Part shown: positions 7,655 to 14,901 of the stretch, one piece after another
Position numbering within the stretch: the stretch's first letter is position 1
How the letters are laid out: each line of letters begins with the position of its first letter
Source of the DNA: CAHJWH01 sp965198905
GTDB taxonomy: Bacteria; Pseudomonadota; Alphaproteobacteria; Caulobacterales; Caulobacteraceae
Direction: 5' to 3'
DNA length: 64,000 bases
NCBI GenBank assembly: GCA_965198905.1
Contig: OZ240678.1
Coordinates: 1,736,001 to 1,800,000 of the forward strand
The notes under the pieces: model-generated
Told to the model about the DNA's origin: nothing
Seen by the model: the letters and a program-made list of their open reading frames with translations, nothing else
The model's database searches: none
Made by a program: the position numbers and the translations under genes

Positions 7655-8548
7655 CTCACTGGGCTGCGTGTCTTTCGAACGCGGCCGGGCTGACGAAGTC
7701 CAACGCCGAGTGGCGGCGGACAGGACTGTGATGGGATGGTCGCCCTCAAGCTCCTATGAAGTCACATCCAGCCGAGCGGCAGGTGCAGCCTGGAAGGCCG
7801 ACACGTCAACGCGATGACACGAGGTCGATCGTAGCAAGGGTCAGGCCTCCAGGCAGCGCCCACACTCTCACAATCGTAGCAGTCGCCTTTGCCTGACATG
7901 GATATCTGGATGCCATGGCGGCGCAGCTCGGCCTGGTAGTCATTGGAACAATATTGACTGCCGCGATCTGAGTGGTGGATCAGGCCACGCGCAGGCCGTC
8001 GGATGGCCAGGGCTTGGCCAAGAGCTAGCTAAGGGCGAGACGACGGTGTAACCGATCGCCGACGGACCAGCCGACGACGCGTCGTGAGAACAGGTCGATC
8101 ACCACGGCCAGATACAGCCATCCCTCGCGGGTCCAGACGTAGGAGATGTCCACGCCCCACTTCTGGTTGGGCGCGGTCGCGGCGAAGTCTTGGTCGATGA
8201 GGTTTGGCGCGATCGGCCAGGCGTGCTCGCTGTCGGTCGTGCGCTTGAAGCGTCGCTTCTGCCGAGCCTTCAAGCCATTGTCCCGCATCAGTCGCGCCGT
8301 GCGGCGGCGACCCACCTGCAGGCCTTGGTCGCGCAGCTCGTATGTCATCCGCGGGCTGCCGTACGTGCCGTTCGAGCATGCGAAGGCGGAGCGTACGTGG
8401 GCTCCGCTCGCACCATGTCCTCACGTTGGCGCCGGCTAGCCGGCCGATCTCTCCAGGCAAAGTAGCCGCTCTCGCTGACGCCGAGCACCTTGCAGAGCCT
8501 CTGGACAGGGAAATCCTTCTTCGCCGCATCGACGAGTTCAAACCTCAT
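7655..8548 (-). pseudogene. IS3-family transposase OrfB, frameshifted
   Basis: The integrase-type transposase can be followed through several frames: MRFELVDAAKKDFPVQRLCK and SGYFAWRDRPASRRQ (8548-8400), then after a shift YELRDQGLQVGRRRTARLM and NQKWGVDISYVWTREGWLYL to FSRRVVGWSV (8348-8040), then another frame giving GLIHHSDRGSQYCSNDYQAE and ISMSGKGDCYD (about 7995-7880). The following catalytic-Glu region is scrambled, and only the C-terminal RHSALDFVSPAAFERHAAQ reappears near 7710-7655. The gene is dead. Its start overlaps the orfA stop, the normal IS3 arrangement. Confidence 0.88.
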
Positions 8549-8835
8549 CGACTTCCCTCCTTGACGAAAAAAGCCGTCGCCTTCTTCAGGATGTCCCGCT
8601 CCTGGCGAAGGATCTCGTTCTCCCGTCGAAGCCGCTTCAACTCGACGGCCACGTCCTCACCCGGCGGCGGTCGCTCGGGCGCTTCCATCTGCCGGTCCCG
8701 GCTGTGGGCCAGCCAGCGTGTCAGCGTCGACACCCCCACGCCGAGATCATCAGCGATCTCCCGCTTGGTCCGGCCGCTCGTGCGGACCAGCCGAACGGCC
8801 TCCCCCTCAAACTCCTTCGTGAATCGCTGCGCCAT
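8545..8835 (-). CDS. IS3-family transposase OrfA
   Basis: 96-residue helix-turn-helix protein: MAQRFTKEFEGEAVRLVR, GRTKREIADDLGVGVSTLTR, then a leucine-zipper-like LKRLRRENEILRQERDILKK and ATAFFVKEG, all typical of IS3 OrfA. It normally works with OrfB, or as an OrfAB frameshift fusion, to bind the ends; with OrfB broken it is probably a relic. The gene starts about 50 bases inside the inverted repeat ending at 8886. Confidence 0.92.
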   Translation of the reverse strand: MAQRFTKEFEGEAVRLVRTSGRTKREIADDLGVGVSTLTRWLAHSRDRQMEAPERPPPGEDVAVELKRLRRENEILRQERDILKKATAFFVKEGSR

Positions 8836-8850
8836 GGTGGCTCTCCTTCC

Positions 8851-9570
8851 TCATCGGGAGCTCTCCACTTTTCCGAGGCAAGTCCAGGCGAAGGCTGATG
8901 CGTCGGCAAGGGGCGCGTACTCGCCGAAGAACATCAGTCGTCCTTCCGCATGAGCGGTCTTCAGCCGATCGAGGAACAGCCGGCGGTAAAGGCGTGAGAG
9001 CACGCGTACGGGGAGGAAGAAGCCCTTGCGGCAGGCGATCCAGCGCATCCCATCGGCCGAGAGGCCGCCGCCGGGGACGATGCAGTGGATATGCGGGTGG
9101 TGGGTAAGCGCTGAGCCCCACGTGTGCAGGACGGCGATCAGACCGATGCGAGCGCCCAGATGCTTGGTGTCTTTGGCGATGGTGAGAAGGTTCTCTGAGG
9201 CGGCCTTGAACAGGATATCGTAGACTACCGCCCGGTTGTGGAAGGCGATATCGGCGATCTGCGCCGGCAAGGTGAAGACCACGTGGAAGTACGCCACGGG
9301 CAAGAGCTCGGCTTCGCGGGCATGCAGCCACCGCTCCGCCGCCGCGCCCTGACACTTAGGGCAGTGCCGGTTGCGACAGGAGTTATAGGCGACCTGGAGA
9401 TGGGCGCAGTCGTCGCAGCGCTCCACGTGGCCGCCGAGCTCGGCCGTCCTGCAGGCTTCGATCGCCGACATCACCTTGAGCTGGCCAAGGCTGAGGTGAC
9501 CGGCCAGCGCTTGCCGGTACGCCGGTCCGTGGGTGCGGAAGACGTCGGCGATCTCTAGAGCTGAGCGCAT
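8851..9570 (-). pseudogene. IS91-family HUH transposase, C-terminally truncated
   Basis: 239-residue N-terminal part of a rolling-circle IS91 transposase. Seen: zinc-binding Cys cluster (ERCDDCAHLQV, CRNRHCPKCQG), LPVAYFHVVFTLP, and the HUH metal site in LTHHPHIHCIVPGGG. The Tyr-containing catalytic helix and the RYTHRVAISN-type region that should follow are missing, because the IS3 copy begins at 8886 and supplies the last residues and stop. It should be inactive. The recombinase gene ends 15 bases upstream in the same direction. Confidence 0.9.
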
Positions 9571-9585
9571 CGCCCGGCCCGGACG

Positions 9586-10448
9586 TCAGGCCGGGGGCGG
9601 CGGCTCCAGTCGATCCAGCGGACTGACGACCCGGCTGAAGGTCTTACCCGCCACGTGGGTGTAGACGGCGGTGGTCTCCAGCTTCTTGTGCCCCAAGAGG
9701 ACTTGAATGGTCCGCACGTCGACGTCCTGCTCCAAGAGGTGGGTGGCGAAACAGTGGCGCAGCGTGTGCAGACTGACCGCCTTCCTGATCCCCGCGCGAC
9801 CCAAAGCGTCGTGGAACGCCCGGTTCAGCGACCTCGGCGACACCGGTTCGAAGGCGTTCCGCGGGCTCGGAAATAGCCACGCCGGCGGACGCGCCATCTT
9901 CCACCAGGCGCGCAAGGTGGTTAGCAGCTCGGGCGAGAGCAACGCGTCACGGTCGCGTCGGCCCTTGCCTTGTTGGACCCGGATCCGCATCCGCTCGCTG
10001 TCGAATCGCTGACCTTGAGGCCGACGACCTCAGACGCCCGCAGTCCCGACCCGTAGGCGACGCTGAGGGCTGTGCGCCACTTCACGCTCGGGGTCGCCGC
10101 CAACAGCCGAGACACCTCGCTACGGCTGAGCACGACCGGCAGACGCTGCGGCTGGCGGGCGATCGGAATGTAATCCACCGCCTCCGCTCGCCTCAGGGTC
10201 ACACGGAAAAAGAAGCGAAGCGCCACCATCGCACCGTTGACGCTGCTCGGCGCCAGACCGCACTGGCCCAGGTGGAGCTGATAACGGCGCACATCGTCAA
10301 AGGTCAGATCTTCGACCCGCCGCTCGCAATAACGGCAACATGATCGCACCGCGCGACGATAAGACTGCTGGGTCCGCTGATCGAAGTTGCGGATGGTCAT
10401 GTCTTCGATCATTCTGCGGCGCAACGGGTTGATGGCCTCTTCCGCCAT
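9586..10448 (-). pseudogene. Tyrosine recombinase (phage-integrase family), frameshifted
   Basis: Site-specific recombinase of about 287 residues in two frames. The upstream part starts at MAEEAINPLRRRMIEDM (ATG at 10448), contains the SAM-like core-binding domain and GSGLRASEVVGLKVSD with the first catalytic Arg. The downstream part has QQGKGRRDRDALLS, HTLRHCFATHLL (the H-x-x-R pair), LLGHKKLETTAVYTHV with the nucleophilic Tyr. The break lies near 10002, where one base seems to be missing between VSD and DSERMRIRV. All catalytic residues survive, so a single-base change or a sequencing error separates it from function. Confidence 0.85.
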
Positions 10449-10457
10449 GACCTGTCT

Positions 10458-10501
10458 CCTGTCTGAGGGAGCGTGACCCAATCACGCTCTCCTCAGGCAG
10501 G
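10458..10501. repeat. Long hairpin upstream of the IS91-linked recombinase
   Basis: CCTGTCTGAGGGAGCGTGA is followed by a 5-base loop and a near-perfect inverted copy ending CCTCAGGCAGG. There is no T-tract on either side, so it does not look like a terminator. IS91-type elements have hairpins at their replication origin or terminus; that role is inferred from the position just outside the recombinase start. Confidence 0.6.
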
Positions 10502-10607
10502 AGAATCCCGTTACCTCAACACGGCCAACGAATACTCCTCCCGCGCGAGCGGGTTAGTACGTGGGTCGTTTTCAGTCGCCAAGATAGCTCTGGTATGCTG
10601 CCGTTCA

Positions 10608-10817
10608 TCAGCCCTCGTCGTTAACGACGATCCGAGCGAAGCCTGACGCGAGCCGCTTTTCTGGGTTGAGGCGCGACACAACCTTGATGTTGACCAGTCC
10701 GTCATCCTCAACGTGGCGCAGGGAAAGACGCACCCGTGCCCCATGGAACTCGTGCGAGGCAGAGATGATCTCTCCCTGCCATTCACGGGGAGACTGCTGC
10801 TCTATCTTGATGTCCAT
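10608..10817 (-). CDS. Small hypothetical protein
   Basis: 69 codons starting MDIKIEQQSPREW and ending FARIVVNDEG. The composition looks like a real soluble alpha/beta protein (alternating charged and hydrophobic residues), but no family is recognised. The frame continues upstream to 11057 and could start earlier, for example at the Met about 28 codons before. No strong ribosome site is visible. It sits alone between the IS91 remnant and an acetyltransferase. Confidence 0.4.
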   Translation of the reverse strand: MDIKIEQQSPREWQGEIISASHEFHGARVRLSLRHVEDDGLVNIKVVSRLNPEKRLASGFARIVVNDEG

Positions 10818-11068
10818 CGCTGAAGGGACGTCGCGAGACGCTTCCGCCTCTCCGATCCACCCCCACCCGTAGATCGGTTCAACATGGCGTGAGCTGGCCA
10901 TTAGCGGAGCCTGCCTTCGGCAACGAGAGTCCGCAAGGGTCGGCAGCACGTATGAGCGCGCCTCCGGAAATGCGTCCTTCGGGATGGACAGCTCTCCCTT
11001 TTCAGGACCGGACGCTGCGAGCCCGTGCTTGGGTGGCGAGTGACCGCAGCGTTCCATAGAGAAGGGTC

Positions 11069-11606
11069 ATGTTGCAGACGGATCGCCTCACTTCAGCCGT
11101 GGCGGGAGCACCACCGGGACAGCTTCGTGGCGCTTCACGCTGATCCCGAAGTCATGGCCGATCAGGGCGGCCCCATTACCCGGACCGCCGGCGATGCCAA
11201 ATTCGACCGCTACTGTGCTGAATACGAGCGAAGTGGGATTTCACGCTGGGCGGTCGAGGACAACCAGGGCTGCTTCATCGGCTATGCGGGCGTCATGGCC
11301 CGCCCAGACCCTGGCCATCCGCTCGGCCCGCATCACGAGATCGGGTGGCGACTGATCCGCAGCGCCTGGGGGCGAGGCTACGCCACCGAGAGCGCTCGGG
11401 CGGCCTTGGAGCATGGCCTTCGGGTTCTCGGGCGCGCAGAGATAATCTCCTACACGAGCAGCACCAACTGGAGGTCCCAGGCTGTGATGGCTCGATTGGC
11501 GCTAAGGCGTGATCCTTCCCGAGACTTCATCGCCGAATATGACGGCGTCGGGCGGTGGGAGGGCTTGGTCTGGGTCGCCGATCCAGGCGGCTCCCAGGTC
11601 GCGTGA
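11069..11606 (+). pseudogene. GNAT acetyltransferase (RimJ/RimL-like), frameshifted near start
   Basis: The best start is ATG 11069 behind AGAGAAGGG, giving MLQTDRLT, the standard opening of this family. The rest of the protein continues in another frame from about 11092 (LQPWREHHRDSFVALHADPE). The junction is explained by loss of two bases between CTC AC and CTTCAG. After that the domain is normal: acetyl-CoA loop region EIGWRLIRSAWGRGYATES, then the C-terminal RRDPSRDF and YDGVGRWEGLVWVA. A GTG at 11025 opens the long frame but lacks a ribosome site. Either a recent frameshift or a sequence error; substrate unknown. Confidence 0.7.
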
Positions 11607-11726
11607 GTGTATGTGCGCCGGCAAGCTCCTGCGCGAGCGCCATTCGGTCCCGCCGCCGCACAAAGGGAGTTTCGCAGGGTGAGAACGGGCGGGAAGTCCC
11701 AACGCTGGAAACGAACGACGTTCAGC

Positions 11727-12230
11727 TCAGGCGAGCGAGAGGGCCGAAAGCCGCCATCTCTCTTCCTCGTCGTTTGAACGACCGCGACCTGAGCAACGGG
11801 TAGGGCGGCGGCGCCTTGCTCGGGCGTGCCGCGGCGAGCCACGGCCGCGCAGGCGCGTCAGCACCCAGCGCCACGCTGCAAGAGCGGCGGACTGCAAGGC
11901 GAGGTAAGCGGCTCGAAACCGGACAGTAGCCGCCAGGAGGGCCAGCAGCGCGATCACGTCGATGTAAGTCGCGATGTCGAAGACCGCGAACCAGGAAATC
12001 GCTTCCGGCAACCCTCCAGCGAAGATCATCATGCCTTCGGTCTTCGCATACACGACAAACGCCGCCATCATCGCGATCGCGGCGGCTACAGCCACCCAGT
12101 GGGGCCTCCTGAAGGTCTTCAGCTTGCGAGCAGGTCCATCGATCAAAAGCTCTCGGATCATCTTTCCGAGAGGCGTGTCGGGGAGAAGAACAGCGACCGC
12201 GAGCACCGCACCCAGAATGATAGCGAGCAT
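11727..12230 (-). CDS. Predicted small membrane protein
   Basis: 167 residues from ATG 12230, chosen because GGAGGAGG lies just upstream; the frame itself extends to 12326. Three or four hydrophobic segments are visible: MLAIILGAVLAVAVLL at the N-terminus, HWVAVAAAIAMMAAFVVYA, and a pair around DIATYIDVIALLALLAATV and AYLALQSAALAAW. The C-terminal 35 residues are very Arg-rich and probably cytoplasmic. The PLGKMIRELLIDGPARKL segment between the first two spans is conserved-looking, but no named family is recognised. It is separated by about 100 bases from the lipoprotein gene upstream on the same strand. Confidence 0.65.
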   Translation of the reverse strand: MLAIILGAVLAVAVLLPDTPLGKMIRELLIDGPARKLKTFRRPHWVAVAAAIAMMAAFVVYAKTEGMMIFAGGLPEAISWFAVFDIATYIDVIALLALLAATVRFRAAYLALQSAALAAWRWVLTRLRGRGSPRHARARRRRPTRCSGRGRSNDEEERWRLSALSLA

Positions 12231-12327
12231 GACCTCCTCCACCTTGGCTTGCAGATTAGGCGCTTGCCGTTGGCTCGCAAGGCGCCTTGCGCCATCGCCT
12301 GGGCCGTTGAGCGCGACGCGCGGCATG

Positions 12328-13668
12328 TCAGAAGCCGGTCACCGGCGCCTGCACGTCCATCGTTTCGCCCTTGCGGCTGAGAACGAGGTCGCGCGTCTCT
12401 CCCGGCCGGCCATGCAGGGCGAGGAGGAGCTGGCCGCGCGTGAGGCCGTCCACCGGACGCCCGTCTATGCTGATCAGCCTGTCGCCGGGCAGGACCCCCG
12501 CAACCGCGGCGCGGCCGGCCTTGTGCGCGACGCCGGCGACCGTGACGGTCCTACCGTCGCGGGAAAGCACGAGGCCCACCTGGTCCAGCTCGCCCGTGTC
12601 GAGCGGCGCCTCCTGGCGCCAGTAGCTCATGCGGTGAGGGTAATCGAGGGTGATGCGGAAGGACTTCAGCACGTTGCCCGCGAGCCAGCCGTCCACCCGC
12701 TCGCCGGCCTTGTCGGAGTAGTAGCGCCAGAAGGCGGGCGTCGCGATCGCGCCCACAGGACCGCGAACCCCGAAGCCCACCGCGTCGAACGGCGCGAGGA
12801 CCAGGGCGTCCAGGCGGGCTTCGGGCGCGCGGAGCACGGGCGCGCCGACGTCGGTGTCGCCCAGCGACAGGTTGGCCTCGCCGACGCCTCCCCGGCTTCT
12901 CAGCCACTCGGGGTGGCGAGCCGCCAGGGCGTTGGCGAGGCCGAGCCGCAGCGCGCTGAAGCTTCCGCCGTCGTCGATCACCATGGTGCGGCGCTCGCCG
13001 TCGATCACCGCGTCCACGGTGGCGAACCCGGTGGCGGCGTTGACGCGCATCGGCACGGGCGTCCCCTCCGGCGCCGGGCCGCCTGGCGGATCGAGGCTGA
13101 GCGTGCGGGCGCCATAGTCCAGCGTCACGCGGTAGGGCGTCAGCAGGCCCGCAGGCAGGACCACCTCGACCGGCAAGGGCGCCGCCAAGGCCTTCATCAG
13201 CCCGCCCGGCCCTTGCGCCTTCTTCGCGGCGTAGGCGGCCTGCGCCTCGGGGGTGGCGGGCGCCTGGCGTGGCGTGAGGTGGAGCTGGAAGTCCAGCACC
13301 TCGCTCTCGGGCTGGACGGTCCGCGGGTCGGTGGCGATCTCTGTCACGCCGATCCGCATCCGCAGAGGTCGTCCCTCACCGATGCCGAGGTCACGGTACA
13401 GCGCGTTGGAGAGCGCCGGCCCGGCGAAGCCCATGTTCATCAGGGCGAGGGCGCTTCGCTCGCGCCCATCGGCGCCGACCAAGGTCACCGGCACGAACAC
13501 CCGGTTGTCGTCGAGCTGGAACGTCACTGGCCCTGAGGACGTCGGAGTCGCCCGGCTCGCTGCGCGCATGTCAGGCGTGGGCGGCGGCGTCACGCAGCCG
13601 GCCAAGGCCGACGTAAGCACCAGGACGAGCGGCAGGGTTCGCGCGCGTAGGTGCGTGACGATGGTCAT
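12328..13668 (-). CDS. Retropepsin-like lipoprotein with C-terminal PDZ domain
   Basis: 446 residues. A lipoprotein signal with lipobox SALAGC places it on the periplasmic side of a membrane. The middle resembles the aspartyl-protease-like (retropepsin) fold: FVPVTLVGADG leading to a first lobe and FATVDAVIDGERRTMVIDD leading to a second. A PDZ domain occupies about residues 370-440 (AAVAGVLPGDRLISIDGRPV). The expected D-T/S-G triad is not clear; the best candidate reads IDDGGS. Substrate unknown. Likely a peptide-binding or quality-control lipoprotein; protease activity is uncertain. Confidence 0.75.
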   Translation of the reverse strand: MTIVTHLRARTLPLVLVLTSALAGCVTPPPTPDMRAASRATPTSSGPVTFQLDDNRVFVPVTLVGADGRERSALALMNMGFAGPALSNALYRDLGIGEGRPLRMRIGVTEIATDPRTVQPESEVLDFQLHLTPRQAPATPEAQAAYAAKKAQGPGGLMKALAAPLPVEVVLPAGLLTPYRVTLDYGARTLSLDPPGGPAPEGTPVPMRVNAATGFATVDAVIDGERRTMVIDDGGSFSALRLGLANALAARHPEWLRSRGGVGEANLSLGDTDVGAPVLRAPEARLDALVLAPFDAVGFGVRGPVGAIATPAFWRYYSDKAGERVDGWLAGNVLKSFRITLDYPHRMSYWRQEAPLDTGELDQVGLVLSRDGRTVTVAGVAHKAGRAAVAGVLPGDRLISIDGRPVDGLTRGQLLLALHGRPGETRDLVLSRKGETMDVQAPVTGF

Positions 13669-13751
13669 GCTGGCCTCGGAAGCTGGGAAAAGCTAGGCTG
13701 AAGCTGAACTAATTATTGTCTTACAGCAACTCGCTTCTTCGGAGCTGGCGC

Positions 13752-14357
13752 TTGTCGAACGTGCTCGCCCTGTTCCCCGTCCGCCGCGCGCCTCGTCCGC
13801 CGCCGAACCTGCCCGCGCGGGTGCGGGTCTTCAGCCGGGTCTTGTCGCTCGGCTTCCTGGCGCTGGCGGTCCTGTTCGCCGCCCTGCTCGTCACGGTCAT
13901 GGCCGCCATGTTCCTCTCGGCTGGTGGCATCATCGGGCTGGGTCCCCAGGGCGGCTGGCTCGACGCCGCCGGCCGCATGCCGGCGGGCTACACCGCGCTC
14001 GGCGACCTGCCGCTTCGGGAGAAGCTCGCCTACCTGACGGTCGCCGTCGTGCGGGAGGGTCCGAAGCTCGCCATCCTCCTGAACCAGGCGGCGCTGTTCC
14101 GGCTCTATGGTCGGGGCGAGGTGTTCCAACCGACCAACGCCCGGAGGCTGCGGGACACGGGGGCCTGGCTGGTCGCCGACGGCGTGCTGCCCCTCGTCTG
14201 CCACCTCGTCCTTTCGGCCACGGGGCTGGAGCTGGATCGCCGCTGGGCGCACCTCGGCAGCGTGCAGGAGGTGGTGGTGGGCGGCCTCCTCTTCGTCATC
14301 GCCGCGGTCATGACGCTCGGGCGCGAGATCGAGGAAGACTGCGGGGGCTTCGTCTGA
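13752..14357 (+). CDS. DUF2975 family membrane protein
   Basis: About 201 residues with four predicted membrane spans: around SLGFLALAVLFAALLVTVMA, LAYLTVAVVREGPKLAILL, DTGAWLVADGVLPLVCHLVL and VVVGGLLFVIAAVMTLG. The order and the closing REIEEDCGGFV match DUF2975 proteins. TTG 13752 was chosen because GGAG precedes it by about eight bases; TTG 13716 and GTG 13761 are alternatives. Its stop overlaps the next ATG (TGATG), and DUF2975 genes are typically paired with a small XRE regulator, as here. Function unknown. Confidence 0.8.
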   Translation: MSNVLALFPVRRAPRPPPNLPARVRVFSRVLSLGFLALAVLFAALLVTVMAAMFLSAGGIIGLGPQGGWLDAAGRMPAGYTALGDLPLREKLAYLTVAVVREGPKLAILLNQAALFRLYGRGEVFQPTNARRLRDTGAWLVADGVLPLVCHLVLSATGLELDRRWAHLGSVQEVVVGGLLFVIAAVMTLGREIEEDCGGFV

Positions 14358-14599
14358 TGCCCATCACCGTGCGCCTCGACGTCATGCTCGCCCGCCGCAA
14401 GGTGAGGTCCAAGACCCTCGCCCAGGCTATTGGGATCACCGAGGCCAACCTGTCGCTCCTGAAGTCCGGCAAGGTGAAGGGCCTGCGCTTCTCCACCCTG
14501 GAGGCGATCTGCGACTACCTGGACTGCCAGCCGGGCGACATCCTGGAGTTCGAGCGGGGCCGGCCTGAGGCGGAGCCTAAGCGCGCCGAGATTGGGTGA
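14357..14599 (+). CDS. Small XRE-family transcriptional regulator (YozG-like)
   Basis: 80-residue DNA-binding protein made of one Cro/C1 helix-turn-helix: MPITVRLDVMLARRKVRSKT, LAQAIGITEANLSLLKSGK, then FSTLEAICDYLDCQPGDILE, the usual pattern of YozG-type regulators. It is translationally coupled to the upstream DUF2975 gene by a TGATG overlap and probably controls that pair. No operator was identified. Confidence 0.9.
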   Translation: MPITVRLDVMLARRKVRSKTLAQAIGITEANLSLLKSGKVKGLRFSTLEAICDYLDCQPGDILEFERGRPEAEPKRAEIG

Positions 14600-14676
14600 G
14601 CAATTTGGCGGGCAGGTGCGAAGTCCGACAAAGCCGGTCTACTCTGCCAACGAGTGGTACCTGGGGGGATACCAAA

Positions 14677-14775
14677 TGGGCCCACTGAGGCTGCTGAATG
14701 GAGTACTTTCCCTTGATTTTGTTGCTGTTCTTCAGCTTTTCTGATTAGTGGTGGGCCCTCCTGCCGGGCCCACCA
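14677..14775 (+). promoter_or_regulatory. Leader with three mutually pairing repeats, attenuator-like
   Basis: GGGCCCAC occurs at 14678-14685 and again at 14766-14773, and its complement GTGGGCCC lies between them at 14751-14758. The middle copy can pair with either flank. The downstream pairing (TGGTGGGCCC/GGGCCCACCA, 7-base loop, 14749-14775) starts on the base after the stop of the tiny ORF at 14698-14748. An amino acid permease starts 127 bases further on. This is the geometry of translation-controlled attenuation; no U-tract follows the hairpin, so a Rho- or translation-level mechanism would be needed. Regulatory role is inferred. Confidence 0.4.
14698..14748 (+). CDS. Possible 16-codon hydrophobic leader peptide
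   Basis: MEYFPLILLLFFSFSD: four Leu and four Phe in sixteen codons, preceded by GAGG seven bases before the ATG. The codons (TTG, TTT, ATT, TCT) are unlike the surrounding high-GC genes. The stop directly abuts a 10-bp hairpin and a permease gene follows. It could be a leader peptide sensing Leu/Phe-tRNA, a small membrane peptide, or chance. Confidence 0.35.
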   Translation: MEYFPLILLLFFSFSD

Positions 14776-14901
14776 TCCATCGATCGCGGCGAAGTCCCCC
14801 GGTCCAGCTAAGGTTTTAGGCGCGATCAAGACGCCTCGTTGACGCGGGGCCTGGGCCAGGGTCTGCTACGGCCAAGCCGGTAAGCGGGCGCGGGGGTTAC
14901 C

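Larger units (their letters stand above)
7622..8886 (-). mobile_element. Decayed IS3-family element
   Basis: About 1265 bp bounded by an imperfect inverted repeat of roughly 27 bases: TGGACTTGCC...AAGTGGAGAGC reading inward from 7622, and the same reading inward on the minus strand from 8886. It carries orfA intact and orfB broken. I find no matching 3-4 bp target duplication: outside are GGA on the left and GGC on the right. The left neighbour is ISL3 debris and the right neighbour an IS91 transposase, so the flanks were probably joined by deletion or recombination rather than by simple insertion. Confidence 0.8.
8887..10501 (-). mobile_element. Truncated IS91-type element with recombinase gene
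   Basis: A tyrosine recombinase gene followed closely by an IS91-type transposase, both on the minus strand, with a strong 20-base hairpin at 10458-10501 upstream. Recombinase plus HUH transposase pairs are common in IS91-type elements (recalled, not searched). The transposase end and the distal terminus are lost at the IS3 boundary; the outer limit at the hairpin is inferred. Confidence 0.6.

Noticed and set aside
14749..14775. Hairpin as an ordinary intrinsic terminator
   Set aside because: No T-run on either strand; kept instead as part of the leader structure.
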